A stretch of 64,000 nucleotides of DNA, taken from DASXAI01 sp963728985 (GTDB lineage: Bacteria; Actinomycetota; Acidimicrobiia; Acidimicrobiales; Ilumatobacteraceae). How positions within the stretch are numbered: the stretch's first letter is position 1; every line of letters starts with the position of its first letter. Shown piece after piece: positions 35,641 to 45,046 of this stretch. The translations under genes and the position numbers were made by a program. The DNA lies in NCBI GenBank assembly GCA_963728985.1, contig CAVSME010000008.1, positions 1-64,000 on the forward strand, in the 5' to 3' direction. A model generated the notes under the pieces. It did no database searches and was not told where the DNA came from. It was given only the letters and a program-made list of their open reading frames with translations.

Positions 35641-37614
35641 TTGAACCGCCTCGCCGGCGAGAGCTCGCCCTACCTGCGCCAACATCAGGACAACCCGGTC
35701 GATTGGTACCCGTGGGGCGCCGAGGCGTTCGCCAAGGCTCGGGACGAGGACAAGCCGGTGCTCCTGTCGGTGGGCTACTCGGCGTGCCACTGGTGCCACG
35801 TGATGGCCCACGAGAGCTTCGAAGACGACGAGGTGGCGGCGGCCGTCAACGCCGCCTTCGTGAGCGTGAAGGTCGATCGCGAGGAGCGCCCGGACGTCGA
35901 CGCCGTCTACATGGACGCGGTGCAAGCCATCAACGGCCACGGCGGCTGGCCCATGACGGTGTTCCTCGCCCCCGACGGTCGCCCCTTCTTCGGCGGGACG
36001 TACTACCCCAAGCCGTCGTTCCTGCAGCTGCTGGCGGCGGTGGACGACGCGTGGCGCAACCGACGCCACGAACTGCTCGACCAGGCGGGCAAGCTCACCG
36101 AGGCGCTCGACCGCACCGCCCGGCTCGACCCGGCGGAGGCCGTCCCCGGTGTCGACCAGCTGAACCAGGCCCTCACTCATCTCGCCCAGCAGTTCGACGC
36201 CGAGTGGGGCGGTTTCGGCGGCGCACCGAAGTTCCCCCAGGCGATGAGCCTCGAGCTGGTGCTGCGGGCCCACCGGTCGAGCGGCAGCGCCGACGCCCTC
36301 GCCGTCGTCACCACCAGCCTCGACGCCATGGCGTCGGGCGGCATCTACGACCATCTGGGCGGCGGGTTCGCGCGCTACTCGGTGGACCGCCACTGGTTGG
36401 TGCCCCACTTCGAGAAGATGCTGTACGACCAGGCGCTGCTCGCGCCCGTGTACCTCCACGCCTGGCAGGTCACCGGCGAGGCCCGCTACCGCCAGGTGGT
36501 GGACGAGACGATCGCGTACGTCCGGCGCGACCTCGGCCAGCCCGAGGGCGGCTTCTCGTCAGCCGAGGACGCCGACTCCCCCGGCCCCGACGGCCACAAC
36601 GAGGAAGGTCGCTTCTCCACGTGGACGCCGGCGGAGATCGCCGCCGCCCTCGGCGACGACGCGCTCACGGCCGCCGCCCTGGAGTGGTACGGCGTGACCG
36701 ACGAGGGCAACTTCGAGGGGCGCACGATCCTCCACCGGCCGGTGCGGGCCGATCTGGTGCGGCCACCGGCGGTCGACGACGCGCGGGCCCGCCTGTTCGC
36801 CGTGCGGGAGGCGCGCCCGCGGCCGGGCCTCGACGACAAGGTACTCACCGAGTGGAACGCGCTGATGCTGGCGGCCCTGGCCGAGGCGGGGGCGGCCACG
36901 GGCACGCTCGAGTGGATCGAGCACGCCCGCCGCACCGCCGAGTTCCTCCTGGCCGAGCTGCGCGACGGGGACGGCCGGTGGTGGCGGTCGTGGCAACGCT
37001 CGGCTGGCCCCCGCCACGACGCGCTGGCCGCCGATCACGCCGCCCTGGTGCACGCCTTCGTGGCGCTGGCCCAGGCCACCGGCGAGGCGCGCTGGATCGG
37101 CGAGGCCATCGCCGTCGCCGACATGCTCCTCGAGCGCTTCTGGGATGCCGAGCGGGGCGGGCTGTTCACCACCGCCGACGACGGCGAGGCCCTCATCGTG
37201 CGCCAGAAGGACCTGCTGGACTCGGCCACACCGTCGGCCAACTCCCTGGCCGCCGTCGCCCTCTACCGCCTCAGCGCCCTGACCGGCGAGCCGCGCTACC
37301 GCCACCAGGCCGATCAGATCCTGCAGCTGGTGGCCGGTGTCGTGCCGAGCGCGCCATCGGCGTTCTCCCACCTCCTCGCCGCCGTCGATCTGCGCCGGGC
37401 CGGCATCACCGAGATCGCCGTCGCCGGCGACCGCCCCGATCTGGTGGCGGAGGTCCTCGCCCGGTACCTCCCGGATGCCGTCGTGGCATGGGGGGAGCGC
37501 TACGACTCGCCGCTGTGGGACGGGCGCCGCGACGGCCTGGCCTACGTCTGCCACGACTACGTGTGCGAGGCGCCGGTGGACACGAGCGACGCCCTCGCCG
37601 CCCTCCTCGGCTGA
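35641..37614 (+). CDS. Thioredoxin domain-containing protein, DUF255/YyaL family
   Basis: The 657-residue protein starts, with a TTG codon, as NRLAGESSPYLRQHQDNPVD, the family N-terminus. It has a thioredoxin-like site SACHWCHVM near residues 46-54 and then a long six-hairpin-like helical domain (GGIYDHLGGGFARYSVD, FSSAEDADSPG). Family members are widely conserved, and their function is not settled. No ATG or GTG start exists upstream in frame. It is soluble and cytosolic. Confidence 0.88.
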   Translation: MNRLAGESSPYLRQHQDNPVDWYPWGAEAFAKARDEDKPVLLSVGYSACHWCHVMAHESFEDDEVAAAVNAAFVSVKVDREERPDVDAVYMDAVQAINGHGGWPMTVFLAPDGRPFFGGTYYPKPSFLQLLAAVDDAWRNRRHELLDQAGKLTEALDRTARLDPAEAVPGVDQLNQALTHLAQQFDAEWGGFGGAPKFPQAMSLELVLRAHRSSGSADALAVVTTSLDAMASGGIYDHLGGGFARYSVDRHWLVPHFEKMLYDQALLAPVYLHAWQVTGEARYRQVVDETIAYVRRDLGQPEGGFSSAEDADSPGPDGHNEEGRFSTWTPAEIAAALGDDALTAAALEWYGVTDEGNFEGRTILHRPVRADLVRPPAVDDARARLFAVREARPRPGLDDKVLTEWNALMLAALAEAGAATGTLEWIEHARRTAEFLLAELRDGDGRWWRSWQRSAGPRHDALAADHAALVHAFVALAQATGEARWIGEAIAVADMLLERFWDAERGGLFTTADDGEALIVRQKDLLDSATPSANSLAAVALYRLSALTGEPRYRHQADQILQLVAGVVPSAPSAFSHLLAAVDLRRAGITEIAVAGDRPDLVAEVLARYLPDAVVAWGERYDSPLWDGRRDGLAYVCHDYVCEAPVDTSDALAALLG

Positions 37615-37657
37615 CTCGGCGCGCGCATCAAACTGCGTGCGGCAGGATCTACCAGGT

Positions 37658-38953
37658 ATGGGCTACCAAGCGGTGATCGACGTCAGTGAGCACCAGGGCG
37701 ACATCGACTTCAAGAAGATGGCCGCCACCGGCGTGGTCGGGGCCATCCCGCGCGCCGGCATCAACGGCCGGCGGGACAAGCGCTTCGATGCGTACGTGGC
37801 CGGCATCCGCGGCGCGGGTCTCGCCCTGCCCGCCGTGTACTGGTTCGCCAACCCGAAGAGCTCGACCAGCGGCGCCGCCCAGGGCGCGCTGCTGGCCGCC
37901 GCCGTCAACCAGGTCGGCGCCGGGCGGGGCATGATCGACGCCGAGTGGTACACGTCCGAAGGCGGCCCCAACCCGGTCATCCAGGGCGTGGCCCTGGCCC
38001 GCTGGTACTGCGACATGGCCGACGCCATCCTGAGCGGAACCGGCGCCGAGCCGATCATCTACACCAGCGCCACGTTCTGGGACCCGCTCGTGGCCGCCAC
38101 CGCCATCGGCGACGACCTCCAGACGCTGAACGCCAGCCTGGCCCGCCTCGGCCGGTGCGAGCTCATCCTCGCCCGTTACCCGATCTACGTCCCCAACGCC
38201 TCGACGCCGGGCGCGCCGCCGACGTGGTCCGACTGGGCGTTCTCCAAGGATCGCCACGGTCCGAAGATCCCCAACGGATGCAAGGGCCCCTGGGCCGGTT
38301 GGCAGTTCTCGGCCGGCTTCAACGGCCAGGGACCGACATACGGGGTGTCGAGCGGCGACCTCGACCTCAACATCGTGACCGACGAGGCGTGGGCCCGATG
38401 GACGGGTGCGGCCCGCCCTGCCGTGCCCGGCACCCCGGCGCCCGACGACGACGGCGGCGAGTCCTCGACCTTCCTGAAGACCGATCCCACGGCCGGCGAG
38501 AAGCTCACACTCGGCTCCAAGGGCAGCAGCGTGCGGACCATGCAGGTCCGCCTGGCCGTGCACGGCTACGCCACGGCGGCCGACGGCGACTGGGGCCCGG
38601 TCACCGACGGCAAGGTGCGGACCTTCCAGACGCTGCACGGCCTCACCGTGGACGGCGTCGTGAACGTGCCCGGCCAGACCTGGGAAGCCCTCAACCAGAA
38701 GCCGGCCCACCCGACGGTGCGGCCCGGCTACGAGGGCGGCTTCGTCGCGGTGCTGCAGCGCGCCCTCAACGCGCTGGCGGGCACGACCCTCGAGGTCGAC
38801 GGTCGCTACGGGGTGCTGCCGACGAGCCCGACCCGGGCCGCCATCGAGGGGTGGCAGCAGACCAACGGCCTGGAGGTCGACGGCGTGGCCGGTCAGCAGA
38901 CGTGGGCCGCCATCGATCAGGCGGCGGCGGCCAAGGGCTACACCGTGGCGTGA
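37658..38953 (+). CDS. GH25 lysozyme-like protein with two peptidoglycan-binding modules
   Basis: The 431-residue protein has a GH25 fold from residue 5: VIDVSEHQGDIDF (Asp8) and MIDAEWY (Asp94, Glu96), matching the DxE active site of Chalaropsis-type muramidases. Two modules of the PG_binding_1 type follow (about 288-345 with VRTMQVRLAVHGY, and 355-428 with FVAVLQRALNALAG). There is no signal peptide or membrane segment, as in phage endolysins. The neighbours are ordinary genes and no phage gene is visible. It could be a domesticated lysin or be exported by an unusual route. The 3' end overlaps the convergent permease gene by 16 bases. Confidence 0.82.
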   Translation: MGYQAVIDVSEHQGDIDFKKMAATGVVGAIPRAGINGRRDKRFDAYVAGIRGAGLALPAVYWFANPKSSTSGAAQGALLAAAVNQVGAGRGMIDAEWYTSEGGPNPVIQGVALARWYCDMADAILSGTGAEPIIYTSATFWDPLVAATAIGDDLQTLNASLARLGRCELILARYPIYVPNASTPGAPPTWSDWAFSKDRHGPKIPNGCKGPWAGWQFSAGFNGQGPTYGVSSGDLDLNIVTDEAWARWTGAARPAVPGTPAPDDDGGESSTFLKTDPTAGEKLTLGSKGSSVRTMQVRLAVHGYATAADGDWGPVTDGKVRTFQTLHGLTVDGVVNVPGQTWEALNQKPAHPTVRPGYEGGFVAVLQRALNALAGTTLEVDGRYGVLPTSPTRAAIEGWQQTNGLEVDGVAGQQTWAAIDQAAAAKGYTVA

Positions 38954-39783
38954 TCGAGTGACGGCTGGCGAGCCGGGGCGCTGGCGCGGGGCTTCTTGAA
39001 GAACAGGATCAGCACCGGTACGAGGTAGGCCAGGTAGATGACGACCTGCTCGATCGACGGGCGCGGGTCCCAGCCGAAGATGCCGGCCAGGAAGCGTCCG
39101 GTCTGCGTGTCCTGGGTGAGCCAATGCTGGCCGGTGAGGTTGTAGACGGCGTCGTTCAGGGTGCCGAGGTCGCCCGACGACTGCAGGAACAGCACGCCCC
39201 GGGACACGAGCCCGGCCGCGAAGAGGATGATCAGCACGCCGGTCACCTGGAAGAAGAGCTTCATCGAGATGGCCTTGCTGCCGTGGTACACGAGCACGCC
39301 GAGCCCGATGGCCAGGGCGATGCCGATGAGGGCGCCGATGAGCACGTCGTCGCCGGCGCTGTTGGCCGTGGTGGAGATGAGGAAGAGCGCCGTCTCCAGG
39401 CCCTCGCGAGCGACGGCCACGAAGGCCACCATGCCGAGGGCGAACGCGGACTCGTGCAACGCCTGCAGGGTCCTGCCCTCCAGCTCGCCCTTCAGGGAGC
39501 GGGCGTGCTGGCGCATCCAGAAGATCATCCAGGTCAGCAGGCCGGCGGCGCCGAAGCAGATGACGGCGAAGACCCGGGACCGAGCGGCGCCGGTGAGGTC
39601 ATCAACGGTCACGTGGATGAGCCAGCCGATGGCGATGGCCAGGGCCAACGCCGCGCCCGTGCCGAACCACACCCAGCGGGCCATCTCGGGCCGTTCAGAG
39701 CGGCGCACTGCGGCGAGGACGATGGCGACGACGAGCGCCGCTTCGAACCCCTCCCGCAGCGTGATCAGCAGGCTCTCACTCAC
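38938..39783 (-). CDS. efeU: FTR1 family iron permease
   Basis: The 281-residue membrane protein has seven hydrophobic helices and the two iron-binding motifs REGFE (10-14) and REGLE (126-130). These are characteristic of the EfeU/Ftr1 ferrous-iron oxidation-coupled importers. The partners EfeO and EfeB are not adjacent, so it may work alone or with partners elsewhere. It starts at ATG 39783. The 206 bases upstream hold two repeat elements and presumably the promoter. Confidence 0.9.
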   Translation of the reverse strand: MSESLLITLREGFEAALVVAIVLAAVRRSERPEMARWVWFGTGAALALAIAIGWLIHVTVDDLTGAARSRVFAVICFGAAGLLTWMIFWMRQHARSLKGELEGRTLQALHESAFALGMVAFVAVAREGLETALFLISTTANSAGDDVLIGALIGIALAIGLGVLVYHGSKAISMKLFFQVTGVLIILFAAGLVSRGVLFLQSSGDLGTLNDAVYNLTGQHWLTQDTQTGRFLAGIFGWDPRPSIEQVVIYLAYLVPVLILFFKKPRASAPARQPSLDHATV

Positions 39784-39909
39784 ATGTCAAGGATGCCTAA
39801 CTCAGCGGACCTGTGCAAACGGCGAGAGCAGCAAGCCCGCCCATCTCATGCGCGCAAAGCGCGCTCACGGTTGATAACTCGCGTCAGTACGCCGAGGAAG
39901 GAAGAGTGT
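39784..39909. other. Upstream region of iron permease, containing family 1 copy C
   Basis: About 60 bases of AT-richer sequence directly before the permease start may hold its promoter; I see no clear metal-regulator box. The rest is the family 1 repeat at 39841-39890. Confidence 0.4.
39841..39890 (-). repeat. Family 1 repeat, copy C (subtype 1)
   Basis: The core at 39869-39890 is identical over 22 bases to copies A and B. The hairpin is GCGCGC-AAA-GCGCGC (39850-39864). It differs from copy A at only a few of about 48 positions although 29 kb apart. Confidence 0.85.
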
Positions 39910-39984
39910 GCCGCCGCAGTGCGGCGGCAGGGGCAGCCGCTCGAGGGATTGTCCGAGCACAGCGAGGCCCGCCGGAGGCGGGCA
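39910..39984 (+). repeat. Family 2 palindromic repeat
   Basis: The palindrome GCCGCCGCAGTGCGGCGGC (39910-39928) is followed by GGGGCAGCCGCTCGAGGGAT, TGTCCGAGCACAGCGAG and a hairpin GCCCGCCGGAGGCGGGC (39967-39983). It lies behind the nitroreductase stop, in antisense orientation to that gene. Confidence 0.8.
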
Positions 39985-39989
39985 AAGAG

Positions 39990-40604
39990 TTACGGCAGGT
40001 ACGGCTCGGACTGCCAGCCGCCGCGGTGGACGATCTCGTCGAGGCTGCGGCGGGGTCGCTCGGCGCTGCGGCCGGGCTCGTCGTCGAGCGGGTGCCCGAG
40101 CGCCACTGCGCCGATGAGCTCGTAGCCACCGGGCACGTCCAGCTCGGCCAGCAACTTCTCCCCGTTGCGGAAGACGCCGAAGAACAGCGCTCCCAGCCCC
40201 TCGTCCTCCACCGCCAGCAGGAGCAGCATCGTGGCGAAGGCGGTGTCGATCTGCCAGTACGGCACCGGCCAGCGCGTGGGGTCGGCCAGGCCGGTCGAGA
40301 TCTTGTCGGGCTCGCTGTAGCGGCTGAGGTAGGCCTCCCTCGACGCCAGCGGCAGGATCACGACCGGGGCATCGAGCAGGTGCTGCCAGCGGAAGGACTC
40401 CCGCCGTTCCTCGGGCAGCGTGACGTCCCAGAACTTGCGGGTGTCCTCGCCTTCCAGCACGACGAAGACCCACCCCTGCGCGTTGCCGGCGCTCGGCGCC
40501 CGCCGGGCGGCATCGAGCACCCGTTCCAGCACTTCGGGTTCCACGGGCCGAGTGTCGAAGGCCCGCACCATGCGGCGCGAGTGGATCAGCTCGGCGAACT
40601 CCAT
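39990..40604 (-). CDS. Nitroreductase family protein
   Basis: The 204-residue flavin-dependent protein has IHSRRMVRAFDTRPV at the N-terminus, ARRAPSAGNAQGW, and YWQIDTAFATMLLLLAVEDEGLG with the family's mid-protein helix. It probably binds FMN and reduces small quinones or nitro compounds with NAD(P)H, or may use F420H2. ATG 40604 is 5 bases after the stop of the unknown gene upstream, so the two probably form an operon. Confidence 0.87.
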   Translation of the reverse strand: MEFAELIHSRRMVRAFDTRPVEPEVLERVLDAARRAPSAGNAQGWVFVVLEGEDTRKFWDVTLPEERRESFRWQHLLDAPVVILPLASREAYLSRYSEPDKISTGLADPTRWPVPYWQIDTAFATMLLLLAVEDEGLGALFFGVFRNGEKLLAELDVPGGYELIGAVALGHPLDDEPGRSAERPRRSLDEIVHRGGWQSEPYLP

Positions 40605-40609
40605 CAGGG

Positions 40610-41281
40610 CTAGTGCGAGCCGAGTTTGAGCAGATCCTCGGCCATGGCCCAGCCGAAGGCGATGAGGCAGTCACCGGCCTCGGGCCGCAGCCCGGTGAAC
40701 ATGGCCGCCACCTCCGGGTCGACGGCCTCGGGCTTCAGCGACTCGTGGTCGAGGTGCGGGGCCAGACCACCGGAGCCGGCGACCCGGAACGTCTGCTCGT
40801 CGTAGGTGCCCTCGACGGCGAAGCGCTTGGCCAGGCGCCGCCCCCACGCCCGCTCCTCCCCGACGGCCTTGTGGCCGGGACGAGGCACGATGTCCGACAG
40901 GGCCCGGAACGCCTCGAAGCCCGACGGGGAGGCGAAACGGCTTCCGACCAGCACGTCCTCGTCGGGGAAGGCCATCAGCGCCCGGTGGTAGGCCTCGCCC
41001 ATGACGGCCTTCAGCACGCTGTCGCGCTTGGAGGTGCGGCGCACGGCGACGAGACCCAGCAGCACGCACGGCGTCCCGCCGATGCGCTCGAGGGTGGCGA
41101 AGGAGTAGCCCTGGAGCTTGCCGTCGATGCGGGCGCTGCCGGCCAGCACCCAGTCCTCCTTCGCCTTCGACAACTGGCCGACCTCGAAGGTCGCGCCCCC
41201 GGCGGCGGACATGTCGGCCAGCTCGCCGAGGTCCGCGTCGGTGAGTGCCGTGCCGTCCTTGGTCTCGACCTGGATTGCCAT
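40610..41281 (-). CDS. Conserved-looking hypothetical protein
   Basis: The 223-residue protein starts MAIQVETKDGTALTDADLGE; the frame can extend to GTG 41326 with 15 more residues. The middle part (GYSFATLERIGGTPCVLLGL, then KRDSVLKAVMGEAYHRAL) looks like an acyltransferase-type alpha/beta fold, but I cannot assign it to GNAT with confidence. It lies upstream of the nitroreductase gene with a 5-base gap. A 160-base leader with strong stems precedes it. Confidence 0.7.
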   Translation of the reverse strand: MAIQVETKDGTALTDADLGELADMSAAGGATFEVGQLSKAKEDWVLAGSARIDGKLQGYSFATLERIGGTPCVLLGLVAVRRTSKRDSVLKAVMGEAYHRALMAFPDEDVLVGSRFASPSGFEAFRALSDIVPRPGHKAVGEERAWGRRLAKRFAVEGTYDEQTFRVAGSGGLAPHLDHESLKPEAVDPEVAAMFTGLRPEAGDCLIAFGWAMAEDLLKLGSH

Positions 41282-41441
41282 GTCCGGATTGCCCCCGAAG
41301 GTGCTCGGGTCGCCGGCGGGAAGCACCGGCGACGCGTGTGGTGCCAGCCCGGATCAGGCTCCGGGCACGAGTGCCATTTTGCCATCTCCGGCACCTGTCT
41401 TCCCACTCACCATCGCAGGGGCCGGTGCTGGGCGGGCAACC
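41282..41441 (-). other. Gap with several strong stems, possible structured leader RNA
   Basis: The 160 bases between dnaE and the unknown gene form several perfect stems: GGTGCC/GGCACC (41340-41345 with 41390-41395) enclosing GCCCGGA/TCCGGGC (41347-41353 with 41360-41366), and CGCCGG/CCGGCG (41311-41316 with 41326-41331). On the minus strand they form a leader to the 40610-41281 gene. The leader also holds an 19-codon ORF that starts with ATGGTGAGTGGG and ends VPGA. I could not match it to a known riboswitch class. Confidence 0.35.
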
Positions 41442-44400
41442 CTACAGGGCGACGGCGTCGTGCCCGAACGCCACGCGCAGCTCCCCGACCACCCTGGGCA
41501 GGTCGACGCAGTAGTCGTCGGCCAGGCGCAGCACCTTGCCCTCGCCGATGTGGAGGAACACCTGCGACTCGCCCGGGTGCTCGCTCAGCAGCCGCTTCAG
41601 TGTGCCGATGCGCTCCTCGCTCAGGCTGAGCGCCGGCAGCTTGAGCCGCAGCGGCGGGGCATCGTCGGCCACGACCTCCACCACCGTCAGCTCGAGGCAC
41701 ATGAGCTTGGGCGTCTCGTCCCGACCGTCGACGCGCCCCTTCACGGTGACGACGGCGTCGGGCTGCAGCTTGTAGCCGTGGTCGAGCATGGTCTTGGGGA
41801 AGACCATCACCTCCATGGCCGATTGGAGGTCCTCCAGGACGAAGACCGCCATGGGGTCACCCTTCTTCGTGAACTTGCGCTGGAGGTTGGTGATGACCCC
41901 GCCGACGGTGGCCGTGGAGCCGTCCTCCCGTTCCATGAGCTCGGCGATCGTGCAGTCGGCCTTGCGCCGCAGCGCCCGTTCCGCGCCGAGCAGGGGATGG
42001 TCGCTGACGTAGAGGCCGAGCATCTCCTTCTCGAAGGCGAGGCGCTCCGACTTGTCGAACTCCACCTCGGGGATGTCCACCCGGTCGTGGCTGGGAACGG
42101 CGGCGTCGAGGCCGGCGAACAGGTCGAACTGGCCTTCGGCCTCCTTGCGCCGCCGGGCCACCGACTGGTCGATGATCAGCTCGTGGACCTGCAGCAGGCC
42201 CTTGCGCCGGTGCCCCAGCGAGTCGAACGCGCCCGCCTTGATCAGGGACTCCACCGTGCGCTTGTTGAGCACCGAGAAGTCGACGCGATCGACGAAGTCC
42301 TGGAAGTCCCGGTAGGGCCCGTTCTTGTCCCGTTCGCGGATGACCTGCTCCACCAGGCCCTCGCCCACGTTGCGCACCGCTGAGAGCCCGAACGGGATCA
42401 CGCCCGGACATCCGGCGGGCAGCTCGGTGCCCGGGGGCGCCTCCTCCGGGGCCAGGGCGATGAAGTCCGAGGCCGCCACGTTGATGTCGGGGTTGAGCAC
42501 CCGCACCTGGAGGGCCCGGCACTCGGCCAGGTAGACAGCGGCCTTGTCCAGGTTGCCCTTCACGCTGGTGAGCAGGCAGGCCAGGTACTCGACCGGGTAG
42601 TGAGCCTTCAGGTAGGCGGTCTGGTAGGCGATGTAGCCGTAGCCGTAGGAGTGGCTCTTGTTGAAGGCGTAGTCGGCGAACGGCTCGATGATGTCGAACA
42701 GCTGCGTGCCGATCGCTTCGCCGTAGCCCGTGCGCTCACAGCCGGCCACGAACTTCTCCCGCTCGGCGGCGATGAGGGCGCGGATCTTCTTGCCGCACGC
42801 CTTGCGCAGGTTGTCCGCCTCGGCCAGGGAGTAGCCGGCGAACTTCTGGGCCACCCGCATGACCGACTCCTGGTAGATCATCAGGCCCTGGGTGTCGGCC
42901 AGCAGCTCCGCCAGGTCGTCGTGGAGGTACTTGATCGGCTTGCGGCCGTTCTTGCGGTCGGCGTAGTCGTTGTGCATGTTGGCCGCCATGGGCCCCGGGC
43001 GGTAGAGCGCCACAAGGGCGGCCACGTCGTCGAAGGACGTCGGCGCCAGCGAGCGCATGAGCGTCCGCATCGGGCCCCCTTCGAGCTGGAACACGCCGAT
43101 CGAGTCACCGCGGCGCAACAGTTCCAGCGTGGGATCGTCGTCGAGGGGGATGGCGTCGACGTCGAACGCGGGATCCTTGCCCGCCCGGATGAGGCCCACC
43201 GTGTCCTCGATGACGTCGAGGTTGCGCAGGCCGAGGAAGTCCATCTTCAGCAGGCCCAGCTCTTCGACGCCGTGCATCTCGTACTGCGTGACGATCGGCG
43301 CTTCCTCGGGCGTGAGGCCGTTCTCCGGCTTGCGCTGGATCGGGAGGTAGGTGGTGAGCGGGTCCTTGGTGATCACCACGGCGGCGGCGTGGATGCCGTC
43401 CTGGCGGCGCAGGCCCTCGAGGCCCTTGGCCACGTCGACCACGCGCTTCACGTCCGGGTCGGCGTCGTACATGACGCGCAGCTCGGCCGCCGCCTTGTAG
43501 CCGTCCTCGTGCTTGGGGTGGAGGTCGAAGCAGGCATGGAGGGGCGTGTCGCGGCCCATGACGAGCGGCGGCATGGCCTTGGCCACCCGGTCGCCCACGG
43601 CGTACGGGTAGCCGAGCACGCGGGCGGCATCGCGCACGGCGGCCCGGGCCTTGATCGTGGAGAACGTGATGATCTGGGCCACGTGGTCGCGGCCGTAGCG
43701 CTCGGCGGCGTAGCGGATCATCTCGTCCCGGTAGCGGGAGTCGAAGTCCATGTCGATGTCGGGCATCGAGATGCGGCTCGGGTTGAGGAAGCGCTCGAAC
43801 AGCAGGTCGTAGCGGATCGGGTCGAGGTCGGTGATGCGCAGGCAGTAGGCGACGGCGCAGCCGGCCGCGCTTCCCCGTCCTGGCCCCACCCGGATGCCGG
43901 CCTGGCGGGCGTGGTGGATGAGGTCCCACACGATCAGGAAGTAGGAGCTGAAGCCCATCGTGGCGATGACGCCCAGCTCGTAGGTCAAGCGGTCCTGTAC
44001 CGCTGGCGGGATCGAGCCGCCCCACCGCTCCTTCGCGCCCTGCAGCGTGAGCTCGCGCAGGTAGTCGGTGTCGGTGGCGAACTCGGGCGGCAGCGGGAAC
44101 TCGGGCAGCTTGGGCGTGCCGAACTCGATGTCCACGTTCGCCCGCTCGGCGATCCACAGCGTGTTGTCGCACGCCTCGGGCAGCTCCTGGAAGAGATGGC
44201 GCATCTCGGCCGCCGGCTTGAGGTAGTGCTGGTCGCCCTCGAACTTGAACCGCTTCGGATCGCTCATGAGGGCGCCGGTCTGCACGCACAGCAGGGCGTC
44301 GTGGGCGAGGTGATCGTCGCGATGGGTGTAGTGGCTGTCGTTGGTGGCCAGGAGCGGCGCGCCGATCTTGCGGGCGATGGCCAGGAGCCGCGGGTTGGTC

Positions 44401-44990
44401 TGGCGCTGCATCGGGATGCCGTGGTCCTGCAGCTCCACGAACAGGTTGTCGCGCCCGAAGATGTCCTGGAGGCGGGCCGCCTTCTCGAGGGCGCCGCGCT
44501 CGTCGCCGGCGGCCAGCGACTGCAGCACGTGACCGCCGAGGCAGCCGGTGGAGGCGATGAGGCCCTCGTGGTGGCGCTCCAGCAGCTCCCAGTCCATGCG
44601 TGGCTTGTAGTAGTAGCCCTCGAGGAAGGCCAGGCTGGAGAGCTGGATGAGGTTGCGGTAGCCGGTGTCGGTCTCGGCCAGCAGCGTCAGGTGGTAGTAG
44701 AGCTTCTTGCCGCCCTCGGCGTCGCCGCCGGTGTCGTCGATGCGACCGCGGCGCGCCGGCCGCTCGAGACGGCTCTCGTGGGCCATGTACATCTCCGAGC
44801 CGATGACCGGCGTGACGCCCTGGTCCCGGCAGGCCCGGTAGAACTCCAGGACGCCGTACATGTTTCCGTGGTCGGTGATGCCGAGGGCCGGCTGGCCGTC
44901 GGCCACCGCCGCCGCCACCAGCGGTTCCAGCCGGGAGGCGCCGTCCAACATGGAGTACTCGGTGTGCACGTGGAGGTGCGAGAACGACAC
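41442..44990 (-). CDS. dnaE: DNA polymerase III subunit alpha
   Basis: The 1182-residue replicative polymerase has an N-terminal PHP domain (HLHVHTEYSMLDG), palm motifs GPGRGSAAGCAVAYCL and PDIDMDFDSRYRDEMI (catalytic Asp pair), fingers, tandem HhH motifs and a C-terminal OB fold (VGGVITNLQRKFTKKGDPM). The length is typical of DnaE1. It is the main chromosomal replicase. It starts at GTG 44990, divergent from bpa with 56 bases between them. Confidence 0.97.
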   Translation of the reverse strand: MSFSHLHVHTEYSMLDGASRLEPLVAAAVADGQPALGITDHGNMYGVLEFYRACRDQGVTPVIGSEMYMAHESRLERPARRGRIDDTGGDAEGGKKLYYHLTLLAETDTGYRNLIQLSSLAFLEGYYYKPRMDWELLERHHEGLIASTGCLGGHVLQSLAAGDERGALEKAARLQDIFGRDNLFVELQDHGIPMQRQTNPRLLAIARKIGAPLLATNDSHYTHRDDHLAHDALLCVQTGALMSDPKRFKFEGDQHYLKPAAEMRHLFQELPEACDNTLWIAERANVDIEFGTPKLPEFPLPPEFATDTDYLRELTLQGAKERWGGSIPPAVQDRLTYELGVIATMGFSSYFLIVWDLIHHARQAGIRVGPGRGSAAGCAVAYCLRITDLDPIRYDLLFERFLNPSRISMPDIDMDFDSRYRDEMIRYAAERYGRDHVAQIITFSTIKARAAVRDAARVLGYPYAVGDRVAKAMPPLVMGRDTPLHACFDLHPKHEDGYKAAAELRVMYDADPDVKRVVDVAKGLEGLRRQDGIHAAAVVITKDPLTTYLPIQRKPENGLTPEEAPIVTQYEMHGVEELGLLKMDFLGLRNLDVIEDTVGLIRAGKDPAFDVDAIPLDDDPTLELLRRGDSIGVFQLEGGPMRTLMRSLAPTSFDDVAALVALYRPGPMAANMHNDYADRKNGRKPIKYLHDDLAELLADTQGLMIYQESVMRVAQKFAGYSLAEADNLRKACGKKIRALIAAEREKFVAGCERTGYGEAIGTQLFDIIEPFADYAFNKSHSYGYGYIAYQTAYLKAHYPVEYLACLLTSVKGNLDKAAVYLAECRALQVRVLNPDINVAASDFIALAPEEAPPGTELPAGCPGVIPFGLSAVRNVGEGLVEQVIRERDKNGPYRDFQDFVDRVDFSVLNKRTVESLIKAGAFDSLGHRRKGLLQVHELIIDQSVARRRKEAEGQFDLFAGLDAAVPSHDRVDIPEVEFDKSERLAFEKEMLGLYVSDHPLLGAERALRRKADCTIAELMEREDGSTATVGGVITNLQRKFTKKGDPMAVFVLEDLQSAMEVMVFPKTMLDHGYKLQPDAVVTVKGRVDGRDETPKLMCLELTVVEVVADDAPPLRLKLPALSLSEERIGTLKRLLSEHPGESQVFLHIGEGKVLRLADDYCVDLPRVVGELRVAFGHDAVAL

Positions 44991-45046
44991 GGTTGTAGTT
45001 CAGCACACTGGGGGCACCGTCGGATACCCCAGGCATGATGGTGGTC

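Noticed and set aside
37658..38953. A prophage remnant around the GH25 gene
   Set aside because: No capsid, tail, integrase, holin or att-like repeats nearby.
41340..41441. A SAM or cobalamin riboswitch on the plus strand (GGGCAACCC-like words)
   Set aside because: The plus strand leads into the antisense of dnaE, and the conserved cores of these classes are absent.
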